A DNA stretch of 64,000 bases from Aplidium turbinatum (GCA_918807975.1 OU964923.1:20875235-20939234), one strand, 5' to 3'; shown: positions 54,901 to 64,000, counted from the stretch's first letter. Numbers and translations: made by a program. The notes: generated from the sequence alone by a model not told the origin.

Positions 54901-57900
54901 AAATAAGCATGAATCTACCTTTTTTGCATCTTTTAAAAAAAAAACCAATAAAACCCAAAAAAAACCCGGGTTTTTCTCAACCCTGTACACAGTACAAATA
55001 CAATCCTAAAAAAAATTTTGTGACAAGTAAACAATGGTTTCAATCAAATACACCTTCAAATGAGGAAATAACGTGAACTGCATTCCATTTATCCATCGAA
55101 GGCTAACAAGAAGGTATTGACATGCTTTCTTTACAATGGGTCTCACTGCAAACAAACAAAATTAAAATAACAAATTTTAATATAATTGTCCGAATTGTAA
55201 GAAATATAACCCGCAGATTGATTGGCATGATCAGTGCCAATTATAGAGCACTATTCGAGGGATTCCCAACTTAAAAATAACATACAACAGTGTTGCTGGC
55301 TTATCTGTTTATTTTCCGTTACCTTCACGAAAAGAATAGGCTATTATTTTGCATATGGATAAAACATATTGAGAAGACTTTTTATTGACCGTTTTAGGAA
55401 TATAATCACCACGTAATATTAACGGTTTGCATTGTTAAAAACAAATACGGTATTGTTTGGTCAAAACCAAGTCCTGTTTTGAAGAGCCTAACAATATTTT
55501 TGCACACAGTTTTCCTAAACATTCCATTTTTGTTCAGTAATCTTGTTTTGCCAGACTTGTAACCAAAATTTAGCCTCATGACACCATTGAAATTTTTGAC
55601 ATGTTTTATTTGAAATATTAAAGCATAAATAACTTGTTCAAAACAACGCTATTGAAACGCTTCACAATATTTTTGGTTGATTCCAATCTATGATGTCATG
55701 TTGTTTTTCACCAGGATGAAAACTTGTACATCAGCTTCCCTAGTTCTAAAGTAAAACTGTCCAAGAAAGTAATTGACAAGAAAAAAACTAGTTTACAAAC
55801 CCTGATACTATACGAACTACTCAACTACACTATTATATAGTTATACTATATATATATAATGCAATTCTTGTCAAACTGGTACAGAATCAGCAAGTTTTGC
55901 CTCAGAGTGACTGACAAATTAGTAGAGCTCGACCGATATATCGGTCAGCCGATATGTATCGGCCGATATCAGGTGTAGCCGATATATCGTATCGGCTATT
56001 TTTCGCCGATAAACATCGGCCAGCAAAAGCACACTCAAAACCAGCCATGCATGCCTTTAGAAGAAACACAAGTTTCTCAAACGTGCTTGCATAGCACAAA
56101 CAATTGCTGGGAGAATATAATTTCCCGCCCATTCTAGTGCGAGCATCTAGAAAATGTTAATACTGTATCCCTTAGCTTCAATTCAAGCAGGAAAAATTTC
56201 GAGTTTTACGTTGCTTCAACGATTGATGACATTGAATCAGTGTAACAAAGGTGAATTTTTCGCTAAGAATCGATGGGAGTGCGGGTGTACTTCTACACCA
56301 ACCACGCACAGCTTATTTCAAGTCTTACGTCACAATGCCTGGCTTTGATCTCCGAGTGATATTGATAAGGCAAGATTCGTTACAAAATGAGATCATACGA
56401 GTAGGCTATCGCAGCAAGATGCAGCAAAATTTGTCAAGTTTTGGTATTACAGTAAGAAAGAAAAGGTCCAGGGAAAATTAACTTTTGTTCACATGACACG
56501 CAAAAATAAACCCAAAGAAAAAATCCTAGTGAAACTTTGCACAGAAGAAAATAGTAGCGTCATTGTAGAAGTTGCAAAAATAAAGAAAAAATCCTGGTGA
56601 AACTTTGCACAGAAGAAAATAGTAGCGTCATTGTAGAAGTTGCAAAAATAAACCCAAAGAAAAAAGCCTAGTGAAACTTTGCACAGATGAAAATTGTAGC
56701 GTCATTATAGTAGTTTTCCGATTCGTGCCCAGAGCATTGTGACGCAAGAAGCCACACGACCTCTTTCGGTGGAAGTTATGCGGCGTAATTAAGCAAGCAA
56801 CCACCTGCGCCGAGTCCCGGGCGGGTGGGCCGCGCCCGCCGGAAATTTCAGGAATTAAAAAAAAATTAATTCAATTTAAAGTCCCAAAATTTCTGTAACC
56901 ATCTGCCACCTTCTAATACTAGCCTACTTACCTTATTCGCAAGGTTTTGTCGCCATATGATAGGCCCTACTAGACCAACTAATTAAGCGATTAGTTTTCG
57001 TCAATTATTGCCATGTTACATTCATGCAACGTTAAACAACGTTGATTCGCCGTTAAACGAGCAAAAGTGTCCAGCCGCGCCGTTTGTCTCCACTCTGCCA
57101 CTCGTAAGCCCAGTGTTATAAATCAAGTAAATTGCGCAAACCTGTGAGGAACTTCATTCGCAGCAAAAGTCTGACCGCAATTTCCACTGCTGTTGCATCG
57201 TTTTAACATCGCCAGATGTTAAATCGGTGTAAAAACTGTAGCATCGTTCTTCAAAGGAGTAATTTTCTCTCAAACGACGTCATCAATTAACTCTGCTGCT
57301 AAAATGCTCTATGTTGTCGTCTCAACCATCACAGTTGCGTCTGTTACGTCACTGATATTAAACTGTGCACTACTGAACAGTGCACACGTGTTGGTTTGGC
57401 CGGATGAAACCGTTGGTTGTCACTCATTAGTTGCAATTCAGCTCCTTCGTTAACTGTTCTATTGTAGATTCAATGTAAGCTCGGTTCAATAGCGCAGTTT
57501 ATCGCTAGATATTTGCAATTTATAGTAGTAGGAAGCCTAGATCTTGGACCTTGGTGGCAGGAAAACAACAGTGGAGTTCTACATTATTATTGGTGATCAC
57601 GACGTGACGTGACAGTATGTGTTCGCCCGTCCAGCTAGTTTGAAAACTCGGCGCCTATGACAGCAACCACTGCATAAACTTTCTTGGACTGATTTGTTGC
57701 TTAATAACCTTGTTGGTAACAAATTTTTCGTAATTGATATATATCGGCCGATATATATCGGTATCGGCCTAAAAATTTCATAAATATCGGTATAGGTATC
57801 GGCCTGAAAAAGTGATATCGGTCGAGCTCTACAAATTAGTCTAAAACCAAAAATCCCCTAAACCAAAAACTAGTTACATTCAAGTTTGCCACCTAATATA

Positions 57901-60900
57901 AATAAAATTCAAAAATACGCCACAAAACCGTCCAACTTTGGGCAAATTATAGTGGAGCAAGAGGGGCTTCAAAAGGGCAACATTATCTGCCAAAGGGAGC
58001 ATTGCGACATCATTATGAGTCACAATGGACATGGCTGGAAGTCCTTGGCACATAAAGTGGCTACAACATGATACCAATTACTATAAAATAACTACCTTCG
58101 TTAGATTCTCCTTCACTTATTTCAGTTAGCACTCCAATAACTCCATGTCCATACCTGCAGCATGGATATAAATTGCATTTATTGTATTAAAAAGTATTAT
58201 ATACATGAACTTAATACAATGCAGTAACAAGAATTGTCTTTTGTCACAAAAAAACATTTCTGAATCAGATTAATCACAAAATCGAGAAGATGATCATAGT
58301 AATAACATCTACATGAATGGCCACATACCACTAGAAATGAATGAATCCATTCTTGTCAAACTGCCGAAGAAGCCAAAAGCCACACAGTGTACAGAATTTA
58401 GAACCCTTAGTCTGATGAGTCATATACTAAAAATTTTGCTGAGAGTCGTTCTCAGAAGAAATAGAAAAATCATTGAAAATGAAATTAATGAAACTCAAAC
58501 TGGTTTTATGCCTGGAAAGGGAACACGGGAAGGAATTTTCAATATGAGAACTATATGTGAACGTTACAACCAAATCAATAAAGATGTTTATACCTGCTTT
58601 ATAGACTATGAAAAGGCCTTTGACCGAGTTAAACACGAAAAATTGATGCAATGTTTGGCTGATAGTGATATAGGTTTAAATGGAAAAGATCTGCGACTGA
58701 TAGCTAATCTATATTGGACGCAAAAGGCATTTATTCAGATGGAAGATGGTTTATCTGGTGCAATGGACATAAAACGTGGAGTTCGCCAGGGATGTATACT
58801 ATCTCCATGTCTATTCAACCTGTATATATACTGAAATGATTTTCAGACAGATTGATGGAATGGAGGGTATCAGCATAGGAGGTATGAACATATCCAACCT
58901 TCGGTATGCAGACGATACTGTTTTATTGGCGAAATCAGCAGAAGCTCTCCAAACAATAATAGAAAAAGTGAACAATATTGGAAAGGAATATAACATGAAA
59001 ATCAACACAAACAAGACGAAAACGATGATTATTACAAGAAAAGAAAATGTATATACCAAGTTTAAATATTACTATTGACAGAATGCTGGTCGAGCAAGTC
59101 AAAAGCTTTACCTATCTGGGACACACAATAACTGAAAATGGCAGATGCGATACGGAAATATTGAGACGAATAGAAATAGCAAGAAACAACTTTGTAAAAA
59201 TGAAAAAGACATTAACAACACGCAAAATTAACATCAACACTCGAAAATAAATTGCGAAATGCTATATATGGACTACGTTACTCTACAATGCAGAAACATG
59301 GACACTGTCATCAGTGCAGGATTAAGGTGGATGCTATTGATGCTGCAGCATTAGGCCCATTCCTGAAATAGGCCCAGACGAAAACAGACGTGAATTTTCC
59401 GGACGCTGAACAGTTTTCCTTTGCTTAATTAACCCACAAATAATTCTTATTATGAAATTTGTAGTCCGACTTTCGCACGCCTAGGCACAGTGTTACGCCT
59501 AGGCACGTAAGATAAAGCAAGATTTTGGCATAGACTACTTATTTGAGATGAAAAATTATAACACTTTTCGAGCTGTTTCAGGGCCCTTCATTACTTCAGC
59601 CGCAGATAAGATGCACGGCTTTATTAACTCTTCCCCAATCGTGTATGCTTTTTTTGGTTTTAACTATTCGTAGAAAAACTAGATAGGATTCATGAAGAAA
59701 GGATTTTTCGGTAGTCGTCATCTTTTCATTTGCTTTTTTTAATCGTTCATATCAGAGAATATTCGTCCAAAATATTCAAGTGGCTTGCCTTATAATGAAG
59801 GCGTATGAGGATATATCTACAACATTCGGATTTCTTTCGGAGCTAACGTCATTGAGCATAAAGCAGATCGATAATAAAGCTCAAAATCTCGTTTCCTCGT
59901 ATCCAGATGACTTGGAAGACACGCTGGTGGCTGAGCTCATACAGTTTGCTGCATTTATGCGCACCCAGAAATCGGTGAGTGTGAACGAGTCAGCAGAGCT
60001 TACCATGTACAAGCTTTTGTCGTCGTTGAACCTTTCTCAAACATTTCCAAACGTCGAGATTGCTTTGCGCATCTATCTGTGCTTGATGGTGTCTAATGCC
60101 TCCGGCGAGCGGAGCTTCTCAAAACTGGGAATAGTCAAAGGAGAGCTGCGGTCCTCGATGAGGGAGGAAAGGCTAAACATGCTGGCGCTTATGAGCATTG
60201 AACATGAGGTGCTGAGCAGCCTTGACTGCACTGACATGATCGAAGATTTCGCGCTTGCTAAGGCTCGAAAAACAGTAGTATAAGTAAGCAGCACTAGCGC
60301 AGCATTGACAATATGCCAACGTTAAGTTGATCTGGATTAGCCTTTTCTTCATTAATTCCGCTTTTCAGGCAATATTGGTATTGAATTGTGTTGGTGTTAC
60401 ATAGCCTGATGTTACTCTCGAGTTTTTACGATAACACGTCGTTATTATTGTTCATGTTCATTAAAATTTGGCTGACTGCGTCGAAAGCAATAAAGGCTCT
60501 TTGGTCGGTCTGATTACGCGTGTACGGTGGAGTCAGAGTGTCGAATGCATATGTACCAATGCCTAGAAAAAATAGGCCTGTTTTTGCGCTGCAGCATCAG
60601 GCCCAGTTTCGTCTTAATCCGGCCCTGACTGTCATCACAGATGGTTAAACGACTTGAGGCATTTGAAATGTGGATTTATAGAAGAATGCTTAAAACTTCA
60701 TGGAAGGATAAAATCACAAACAAAGATGTACTATCCAGAATACAAACCAACATGGAAGTTCTACAAACAATTAAATCAAGAAAATTGAAATATTTTGGCC
60801 ACATGATTCGCAATAATTCTATTCAAAGACAACTACTAGAAGGAAAAATGAACGGCAAACGAAATAAGGGCAGACCACCAAGAATTTGGACTAATGATAT

Positions 60901-63337
60901 TGAAGACTGGTCAGGACTTAACTACAAAACTGCAGTAGAAAAATCTTACAACAGAGAAACTTGGCGTCTCATTGCCTCCAACCCTCGACGAGAGGAAGGA
61001 ACTTAATGATGATGATCATAGTTAGTTAGCTTTATTGATAAGCTTTGTTATAATGCAATCAAATATCTTTTAAATGAAACACTAGGCCTACAGTAATGAA
61101 TTTACCACATTGTTTGTCGTTTTTCATACGGCAATTAAAATTTTTGAGCAGTCAATACTATTCAAGTTTCTTTACCAATAGGTATACAAGCAATAAAAAT
61201 AAAGGCCTCTAAGCTCCTTTACTTTTCTGGCGACCAAGCATGGCCTACCAGAGCTCTTTCCCAGTGGCCAAATTCTTGCGCTCAGCAGCTAAAATAAAAA
61301 AATTGTCAAAAACTTGTGTTTGTAAAAGTTCATTAATTATATCATATTGTGTTTTTGTGTTCATTTAGATAAGCACAAAGCACACAAGGCCCTGAAACAT
61401 ATTTGCAGCTGTATTTAAGTGTAGCCTACTGCTGCCCAAGTAGGTAGACTTCAAGCAGAGCTAGACTTCAAGTTTCTATAGATTGATGCTTAGCCTTTTA
61501 GCTATTTTTTTATCAGCAATATTTCCCGTCGACGTGTAAAAGACTTTATCTTGTTAACATTGGCGTAATTTTTTTAAAAAATTTGACGAAATTAGGGGTG
61601 CTCTAAGTTATCTTATGAAAATTGTCAATATAGGCTAATCCATGGCCACCTGGAAATGCGGCCTGATTTGTCACATTTTGCAGATTTTGATTACAGCTAC
61701 TGCTAGTGCTTGACTGACATTTTTTTAGATGTTTTTACTTTTTGCGGTTTCCTAATGACAAAAAACTTTTTTGTTGCCTTGGGGAAGCAGCAGCAAATGA
61801 GAAAAAGCAAGTTGAAAAACGCTAAATCAGACTGTTATTGAAAATTAACAGTCTGACTAAAATTTACAAAATCAAATTTTCTTTGTTTTTCAACATGTGA
61901 GGATGTTAAAACTTATTGTGTCATCTGGGGAAAAGAATAAAGAAAGCATAAAAATATAATTTTTAGAAAAATTTATTTAAACGTTCGCCCAAAGTTAGAA
62001 AAACCTGGAAATTTTTGCAAAATGTGACAAATCAGGCCGAATCAAGAGTCCGTCTTGGGCCGAATCAATTGAAAACCTGACCGATGGAAAATGTTAAAAC
62101 AAATGACTCAATCTAATAGTAAATTCAACCATGTTTAGCCTACGTCATGAAACGTCGAATCAACATAAAAGAAGATAATTTTGTCGTATGTGTAATCGAA
62201 TAGACCAACGACAGACTGCAGCGGTATGTCAAACGTGTTTGTGCTTAATTGTTACGCAATAGTACAATCATGTCTGCCTCTGATATGTATGGCGCTGCGT
62301 GCCACCTACAAATGTAAAACACTGAAAATATTGCGCTTTGGTGAAACGACTTTCAAGAAAGAAATAAACCCGTTATTTAGCAATGCAAATTTCCATTTGA
62401 ATCGGTGTATTTTGTATGCAAACCAGGGCCCAGGGGTGCTCTCGCATTTATTTTGTTACCTCAGATTTTCATTTTGGGGTGCTCAAGCACCCTTCGCACC
62501 CCTGAAATGACGCCTATGCTTGTTAATAAAAAGGATGCGAGTGAAGAGAAAAAATGTTGGCACTGTAGAAGCCAACAACCAAACATGGCCTCCCGGTGTG
62601 ATAGTTTCAGAGGCCATCTATTGACTTCTCGGCGGCCATAGCCAGCGGGAGCTTAGAGGCCTAAATATACATAACAAAGAAAGACGAATAAAACAAAGAT
62701 ATTTTTAAATAAAAAGTTGCAAGCTGAAATTATCAATTTTTAAATGTGCAGTATCTTCAACATTCATTATATGGTAAGTAACAATAATAACCAAATATAT
62801 ATAGATTTTATTTAAACCTACAGTATTTAAACTCCAAAGACAGATACATGGGTAGATGCAAAGCTTTAAAAAAAATGTCCTCACAGCGCATAATTTATAT
62901 TTCTCTATGCTCATATGTATTGAATACTTTCATGCCTTGTTATAATGTTAAAATGTTGTGAAACTAAACATGCTTAAACTTAGTATAATTGTCAGCTTCA
63001 GAAGTAAATCTTTAACAATTATATTTTTTTATATTTAAAAGACGTTTGTGATAGAATGCTAGACTTCTGTTTCTCATTCAGATGTTAACATCTTTGGTCG
63101 ACTAGGCTATATATAAATTTTATAAAATATCATTACTTAAATGTTATACAGTTACGTACTTTCTAGGTGAAAAAGTATTTTGCATAGAAATGTACAAAAA
63201 GCTGCATACCATGCTGCTTTTACTTTTTGTGCCAATGTTTCCGTATGTTCAATAAAAGCAGATTGTGCATTTTCATTCAACACAGCTGACCGCCGAAGAG
63301 TCTCTGGAGTAATGAGAACTTGGGGATATGATGAAAC
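48750..63337 (-). CDS. AAAS: Aladin, nuclear pore WD-repeat protein, 11 exons
   Basis: Aladin is a beta-propeller protein of the nuclear pore, tethered there by NDC1; loss causes triple-A syndrome in humans. Eleven minus-strand exons (63210-63337, 58096-58154, 55054-55145, 53939-53985, 52565-52663, 51889-52156, 51231-51419, 50753-50955, 50060-50203, 49856-49940, 48750-48914) sum to 1479 bases, and all phases join. Landmarks shared with human aladin: AFIEH (human AFIHH), GVIGVLTEI, LFPHL, NEELISTFAENNDW, YLAWHSCANKFALAL, LKHKYQRNVSVVAWKP, ILIWNIDPSSL, VWDVS, MATTPTSSFRVFEA, CWNPQG, GERLAIL, FKPGFDKGALL and YIPLYF. Length (492 codons) lacks only the N-terminal exon of about 45-55 residues. Introns carry two hATs, a LINE with its own hAT, a minisatellite and another TIR element. 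Confidence 0.93.
49856..49940 (-). CDS. AAAS: AAAS exon 10
   Basis: Acceptor TTTCATTGCAG, donor GTGAGT. Codes GFVNEEENSF and FKPGFDKGALLTV (human FHPSFNKGALLSV). Confidence 0.85.
50060..50203 (-). CDS. AAAS: AAAS exon 9
   Basis: Codes KKNVIHSIIMDGTGERLAIL and LYAISFDPVISVLE (human MVWDPSGERLAVL and LLFRTRNSPVFELL). Acceptor TTTCAAG, donor GTTAGT, phases 1 and 2. Confidence 0.85.
50753..50955 (-). CDS. AAAS: AAAS exon 8
   Basis: Acceptor TGTATTTCAG, donor GTACGT. Codes SSCWNPQGTVLLF, IYSISFPDS and VVVDLTHV (human CWSPDGSRLLF, IYSLSFPE, IVADLSE). Confidence 0.88.
51231..51419 (-). CDS. AAAS: AAAS exon 7
   Basis: Acceptor GGCACGTTGCAG, donor GTATTG. Codes VWDVSMKQH, LTFSSDGCRLMATTP and WSKLAGRVQ. 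Phase 0 at both ends. Confidence 0.9.
51889..52156 (-). CDS. AAAS: AAAS exon 6
   Basis: The longest exon. Codes DLVPMLKHKYQRN, WKPCSASTLAV, ILIWNIDPSSL and SYSGHSPMTSIAWSPQG. Acceptor TTGATTAAAG, donor GTATGT. Confidence 0.92.
52565..52663 (-). CDS. AAAS: AAAS exon 5
   Basis: Acceptor TTTTCCACAG, donor GTAAGT. Codes ESPIRYLAWHSCANKFALAL and DDTVRIYYSD (human [22 protein letters not shown]). Confidence 0.9.
53020..53390. repeat. Minisatellite with inverted flanks in AAAS intron 4
   Basis: About four imperfect units of GTCAATTCGGTCAAAATGTC plus an AAAATATA linker lie at 53090-53240. Flanking words CTGTTGACCCAT (left) and ACAGTTGACCCATGACC (right), with GACCGA in both orientations, suggest a worn TIR element around it. 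Confidence 0.6.
53939..53985 (-). CDS. AAAS: AAAS exon 4
   Basis: A 47-base exon, acceptor CTTTTTTAG, donor GTATGT. Codes LTNEELISTFAENND plus two bases of the next Trp codon (human SEDLIAEFAQVTNW). Confidence 0.85.
54100..54985. mobile_element. hAT-like element in AAAS intron 3
   Basis: The ends CAGGGTTGTTGG and CTCAACCCTG, with runs of GGGTTTTT just inside, belong to the CAGGGTT type of hAT. Flanks CCTACAGT and TACACAGT resemble an 8-bp duplication with changes. 886 bp, no coding content. Confidence 0.7.
55054..55145 (-). CDS. AAAS: AAAS exon 3
   Basis: Acceptor TTGTTTGCAG, donor GTGTAT. Codes RPIVKKACQYLLVSLRW and FTLFPHLK (human VKTASGWALALCRW and LFPHLSLR). Confidence 0.87.
56187..56264. 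repeat. Palindromic MITE copy, diverged
   Basis: AGCAGGAAAAATTTCG and GAATTTTTCGCT-type arms enclose GCTTCAACG and GACATTGAATCAGTG. Same architecture as 431-526. Confidence 0.5.
56500..56720. repeat. Three tandem units of about 70 bp
   Basis: GTGAAACTTTGCACAGA followed by AAATAGTAGCGTCATTGTAG recurs at spacings of about 69 and 73 bp. The third unit has several substitutions. Confidence 0.8.
57189..57246. repeat. Palindromic MITE copy, diverged
   Basis: GCATCGTTTTAACATC is followed by GATGTTAAATCGGTG and outer GTAGC. Same core as the family at 431-526, about 1 kb from another copy. Confidence 0.5.
58096..58154 (-). CDS. AAAS: AAAS exon 2 (of those recognised)
   Basis: Acceptor CATGCTGCAG, donor GTAGTT. 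Codes YGHGVIGVLTEISEGESNE (human RDVGLFGVLNEIANSEEE). Phases 2 in and 1 out match both neighbours. Confidence 0.87.
58313..59250 (+). pseudogene. LINE reverse transcriptase fragment
   Basis: RT motifs are in order: QTGFMPGKGTREGIF, then the first Asp block CFIDYEKAFDRVKHEK, then GVRQGCILSPCLFNLY, then the catalytic YADDTVLLAKS, then VKSFTYLGHTITENG. The frame changes just after FNLY (about 58828) and again near 59050, so it does not code one intact protein. Confidence 0.88.
59312..60627 (+). mobile_element. hAT element inserted in the LINE
   Basis: The left end CAGTGCAGGATTAAGG and right end CTTAATCCGGCCCTG are inverted and flanked by the perfect 8-bp duplication ACTGTCAT (59304-59311, 60628-60635). 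Subterminal words GCTGCAGCATTAGGCCC and GCTGCAGCATCAGGCCC mirror each other. It keeps the C-terminal part of its transposase. Confidence 0.93.
59780..60283 (+). CDS. hAT transposase C-terminal (dimerisation) part
   Basis: A 167-codon frame includes FPNVEIALRIYLCLMV and NASGERSFSKLGIVKGELRS, then MREERLNMLALMSIEHE. The block A-S-x-E-R-x-F-S-x-L-x-x-x-K-x-x-x-R-S-x-M-x-x-x-R-L is the hAT dimerisation domain (Dimer_Tnp_hAT), close to the ZMYM/P52rIPK-like group. The N-terminal zinc finger and most of the catalytic core are absent. Confidence 0.88.
   Translation: MACLIMKAYEDISTTFGFLSELTSLSIKQIDNKAQNLVSSYPDDLEDTLVAELIQFAAFMRTQKSVSVNESAELTMYKLLSSLNLSQTFPNVEIALRIYLCLMVSNASGERSFSKLGIVKGELRSSMREERLNMLALMSIEHEVLSSLDCTDMIEDFALAKARKTVV
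60641..61006 (+). pseudogene. LINE C-terminal fragment after the hAT insertion
   Basis: RLEAFEMWIYRRMLKTSWKD, LKYFGHMIRNN and NKGRPPRIWTNDIEDW are typical of the end of this LINE protein type. It continues the LINE after the hAT insertion. Confidence 0.85.
61023..61202. other. AAAS intron 1, no feature recognised
   Basis: Short AT-rich spacer between the LINE and the next TIR element. Confidence 0.4.
61203..62662. mobile_element. TIR element with AGGCCTCTAAGCTCC ends
   Basis: AGGCCTCTAAGCTCC at the left and its reverse complement at the right are perfect. Flanks AAAAATAA and AAATATAC agree at six of eight sites. GGCCGCCGAGAAG near the right end also occurs in the hAT at 13481-14884, so the two may be related. 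A fragment around 62425-62515 (GGGGTGCTCAAGCACCC) looks like a further insertion. No transposase. Confidence 0.6.
62663..63209. other. AAAS intron 1, no feature recognised
   Basis: AT-rich; no repeat ends or frames of note. Confidence 0.4.
63210..63337 (-). CDS. AAAS: AAAS exon 1 of those recognised
   Basis: Acceptor ATTATTTTGAAG, donor GTATGC. Codes VSSYPQVLITPETLRRS, QSAFIEHTETLAQKVK and two bases of a Trp completed in the next exon (human AFIHHREQVWKRCINIW). It starts in phase 0. The frame is open upstream to an ATG at 63493, but that stretch includes a transposon end, so a true N-terminal exon is probably missing from view. Confidence 0.85.
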
Positions 63338-63368
63338 CTTCAAAATAATAGTTGAAAATAGAAAAACC

Positions 63369-63420
63369 AGGGCCGGATTTAGCCTAAGTGCTGCCCTAGG
63401 CAGATGAGAAAAGTGCTGCC
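63369..63420. repeat. Solitary transposon end
   Basis: CAGGGCCGGATTTAGCCTAAG resembles the CAGGGCCGGATTAAG end of the hAT at 59312-60627. No partner end is seen before 64000. It lies between AAAS and the divergent gene, in the likely shared promoter area. Confidence 0.55.
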
Positions 63421-63507
63421 CCCAAAAAAATTTTCGATGGTGATTTTCGATACAATACAGGCACTGGTTCTCATTTGTCCTCAATGCCGCCATTTTTATA
63501 AAACTTC

Positions 63508-63574
63508 ATGAAACTAAAATTCTTTCGTATACTAGTCTTACTTGTTGGCTTGTTTACATACTTTAAGCATCAAG
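63508..63574 (+). CDS. Type II membrane protein gene, exon 1
   Basis: ATG at 63508; signal anchor; ends CATCAAG before GCAAGT, a known minor donor type. A normal GT two codons later would put a stop early in the next exon, which is why the GC donor is preferred. Confidence 0.55.
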
Positions 63575-64000
63575 GCAAGTAGGCTACACAAAATAGTCTA
63601 CAACTTTTCCATCAACCTAACATTGACTAAAAATATTTTTTCTAGGCTCCTTCAAATTTACTAACAGTGAAACAAACCGAACAAAGATTAATAAAAATAG
63701 AGGGATTCCACGTTACACTTCAATGCGCACTGAGAGGTTGAAGCGTTGCATGGAAACCAGGTACTGTATTGCGAAACCCTCTGTTACCAATCAAGTTAGT
63801 TGTTTCGATGCTAAGTATCTACGATGGAAGTGAATAACTGGTCATAATCTTTACAATATTTACCATCATTTGATATAAGATCAATATCAGACTGGATTGG
63901 ACCATCTGCAAGACCTCTCAAAGGAGGTTATCAGTTTTTCATTGAAGATTATTTGCGTGAAATTTTTACTAAACGTGGAGATTCTCAAATTTTATCTGCA
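63508..64000 (+). CDS. 5' part of an unidentified type II membrane protein gene
   Basis: Exons 63508-63574, 63646-63760 and 63880-64000 join in phase (1+2, 2+1) and run off the window. The start MKLKFF is followed by a hydrophobic run (RILVLLVGLFTYF), a short cytosolic tail plus signal anchor as in Golgi enzymes. Then come a basic stem (NRTKINKNRG) with an N-R-T glycosylation site, and ERLKRCMETRSISDWIGPSA followed by KGGYQFFIEDYLREIF. The first intron would use a GC-AG border (GCAAGT donor); the others are GT-AG. The topology suggests a Golgi or ER enzyme such as a glycosyl- or sulfotransferase, but I do not recognise the family. It starts head-to-head with AAAS, 171 bp from its first recognised exon. 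Confidence 0.6.
63646..63760 (+). CDS. Type II membrane protein gene, exon 2
   Basis: Acceptor TTTTTTCTAG, donor GTACTG. Codes a basic stem: SFKFTNSETNRTK, later TERLKRCMET. Confidence 0.55.
63880..64000 (+). CDS. Type II membrane protein gene, exon 3, cut by the window end
   Basis: Acceptor GATATAAG; open for 40 codons to the end of the window, with SISDWIGPSARPLKGG and IEDYLREIFTKRGD. Composition is protein-like throughout. Confidence 0.6.

Larger units (their letters stand above)
55923..57831. mobile_element. hAT-like element with GATATCGG subterminal repeats in AAAS intron 2
   Basis: The ends TAGAGCTCGACCGATAT and ATATCGGTCGAGCTCTA are flanked by the perfect 8-bp duplication CAAATTAG (55915-55922, 57832-57839). 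Both ends carry clusters of CCGATAT/ATATCGG, possible transposase-binding repeats. The interior has a triple tandem repeat (56500-56720) and two palindromic MITE copies. No transposase recognised. Confidence 0.9.
58301..61010 (+). mobile_element. 5'-truncated LINE with 12-bp target duplication
   Basis: The perfect direct repeat GATGATCATAGT lies at 58289-58300 and 61011-61022. Between them is the reverse transcriptase and C-terminal part of a LINE on the plus strand, opposite to AAAS. The endonuclease end is missing. The 3' end runs AACTTAATGAT into the ATGATGATC-type flank. A hAT (59312-60627) later inserted into it. Clade is uncertain; the sequence type is often annotated as endonuclease-reverse transcriptase of RTE-like LINEs. 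Confidence 0.85.

Noticed and set aside
63338-63493. AAAS N-terminus as the open frame from ATG 63493
   Set aside because: The stretch contains a transposon end, does not resemble aladin N-termini, and a good splice acceptor lies at the border 63337/63338.

Overview
The window is nuclear DNA from an animal, most likely a marine invertebrate; a tunicate or another invertebrate deuterostome would fit, but the sequence does not settle this. The reasons are GT-AG introns in conserved metazoan genes (AAAS, PTAR1, SLC8B1, a claudin/PMP22-type protein, an MPP3/MPP7-type MAGUK), a low GC content, and about half of the DNA being DNA transposons, foldback elements, SINEs and a LINE. Short words such as GTAGCCTA and TAGGCCTA recur in non-coding parts, which looks like a lineage signature.

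Layout. At 1-6 kb one exon of a mitochondrial Na+/Ca2+ exchanger (SLC8B1/NCLX) lies on the minus strand, amid small palindromic elements. At 6.6-8.4 kb a complete single-exon MAGUK of MPP3/MPP7 type lies on the minus strand. From 9.7 to 17.2 kb there is one 7.5-kb transposon with a perfect 8-bp target duplication, 5'-GG termini and a piece of Merlin/IS1016-type transposase. Its inverted arms are built of tandem 372/398-bp units (seven on the left, about four on the right). A worn copy of the same unit lies just outside it. From 17.5 to 25.5 kb come a tRNA-derived SINE family, a pogo/Tigger-like element, a 989-bp inverted-repeat element sitting in a SINE, and a PIF/Harbinger-like element with a nearly intact transposase. 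From 26.6 to 31.0 kb is a three-exon PTAR1 gene whose introns carry a hAT MITE and a TTAA-flanked element. At 32-33 kb is a single-exon, divergent actin-like gene, convergent with PTAR1. At 34.6-39 kb there is a stack of nested hAT elements and a long foldback. From 39.5 to 43.9 kb lie three exons of a four-helix claudin/PMP22-type gene; one intron holds a triple-nested transposon. From 44.3 to 47.8 kb are several TA-flanked elements and a near-perfect 86-bp-arm palindrome. From 48.7 to 63.3 kb is the aladin gene (AAAS, minus strand), 11 exons with fully consistent phases, its introns filled by hAT elements and a LINE that itself contains a hAT. At the right edge the first three exons of an unidentified type II membrane protein gene start head-to-head with AAAS.

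The host genes are unrelated housekeeping or cell-structure genes: a nuclear pore component, a prenyltransferase-like protein, a junction scaffold, a mitochondrial exchanger, a tetraspan protein and an actin relative. They show no common pathway. The most unusual structure is the Merlin-type element with satellite-like arms. Target duplications allow the order of many insertions to be read directly. No LTR retrovirus-like element, Polinton, CRISPR array or bacterial gene was found.
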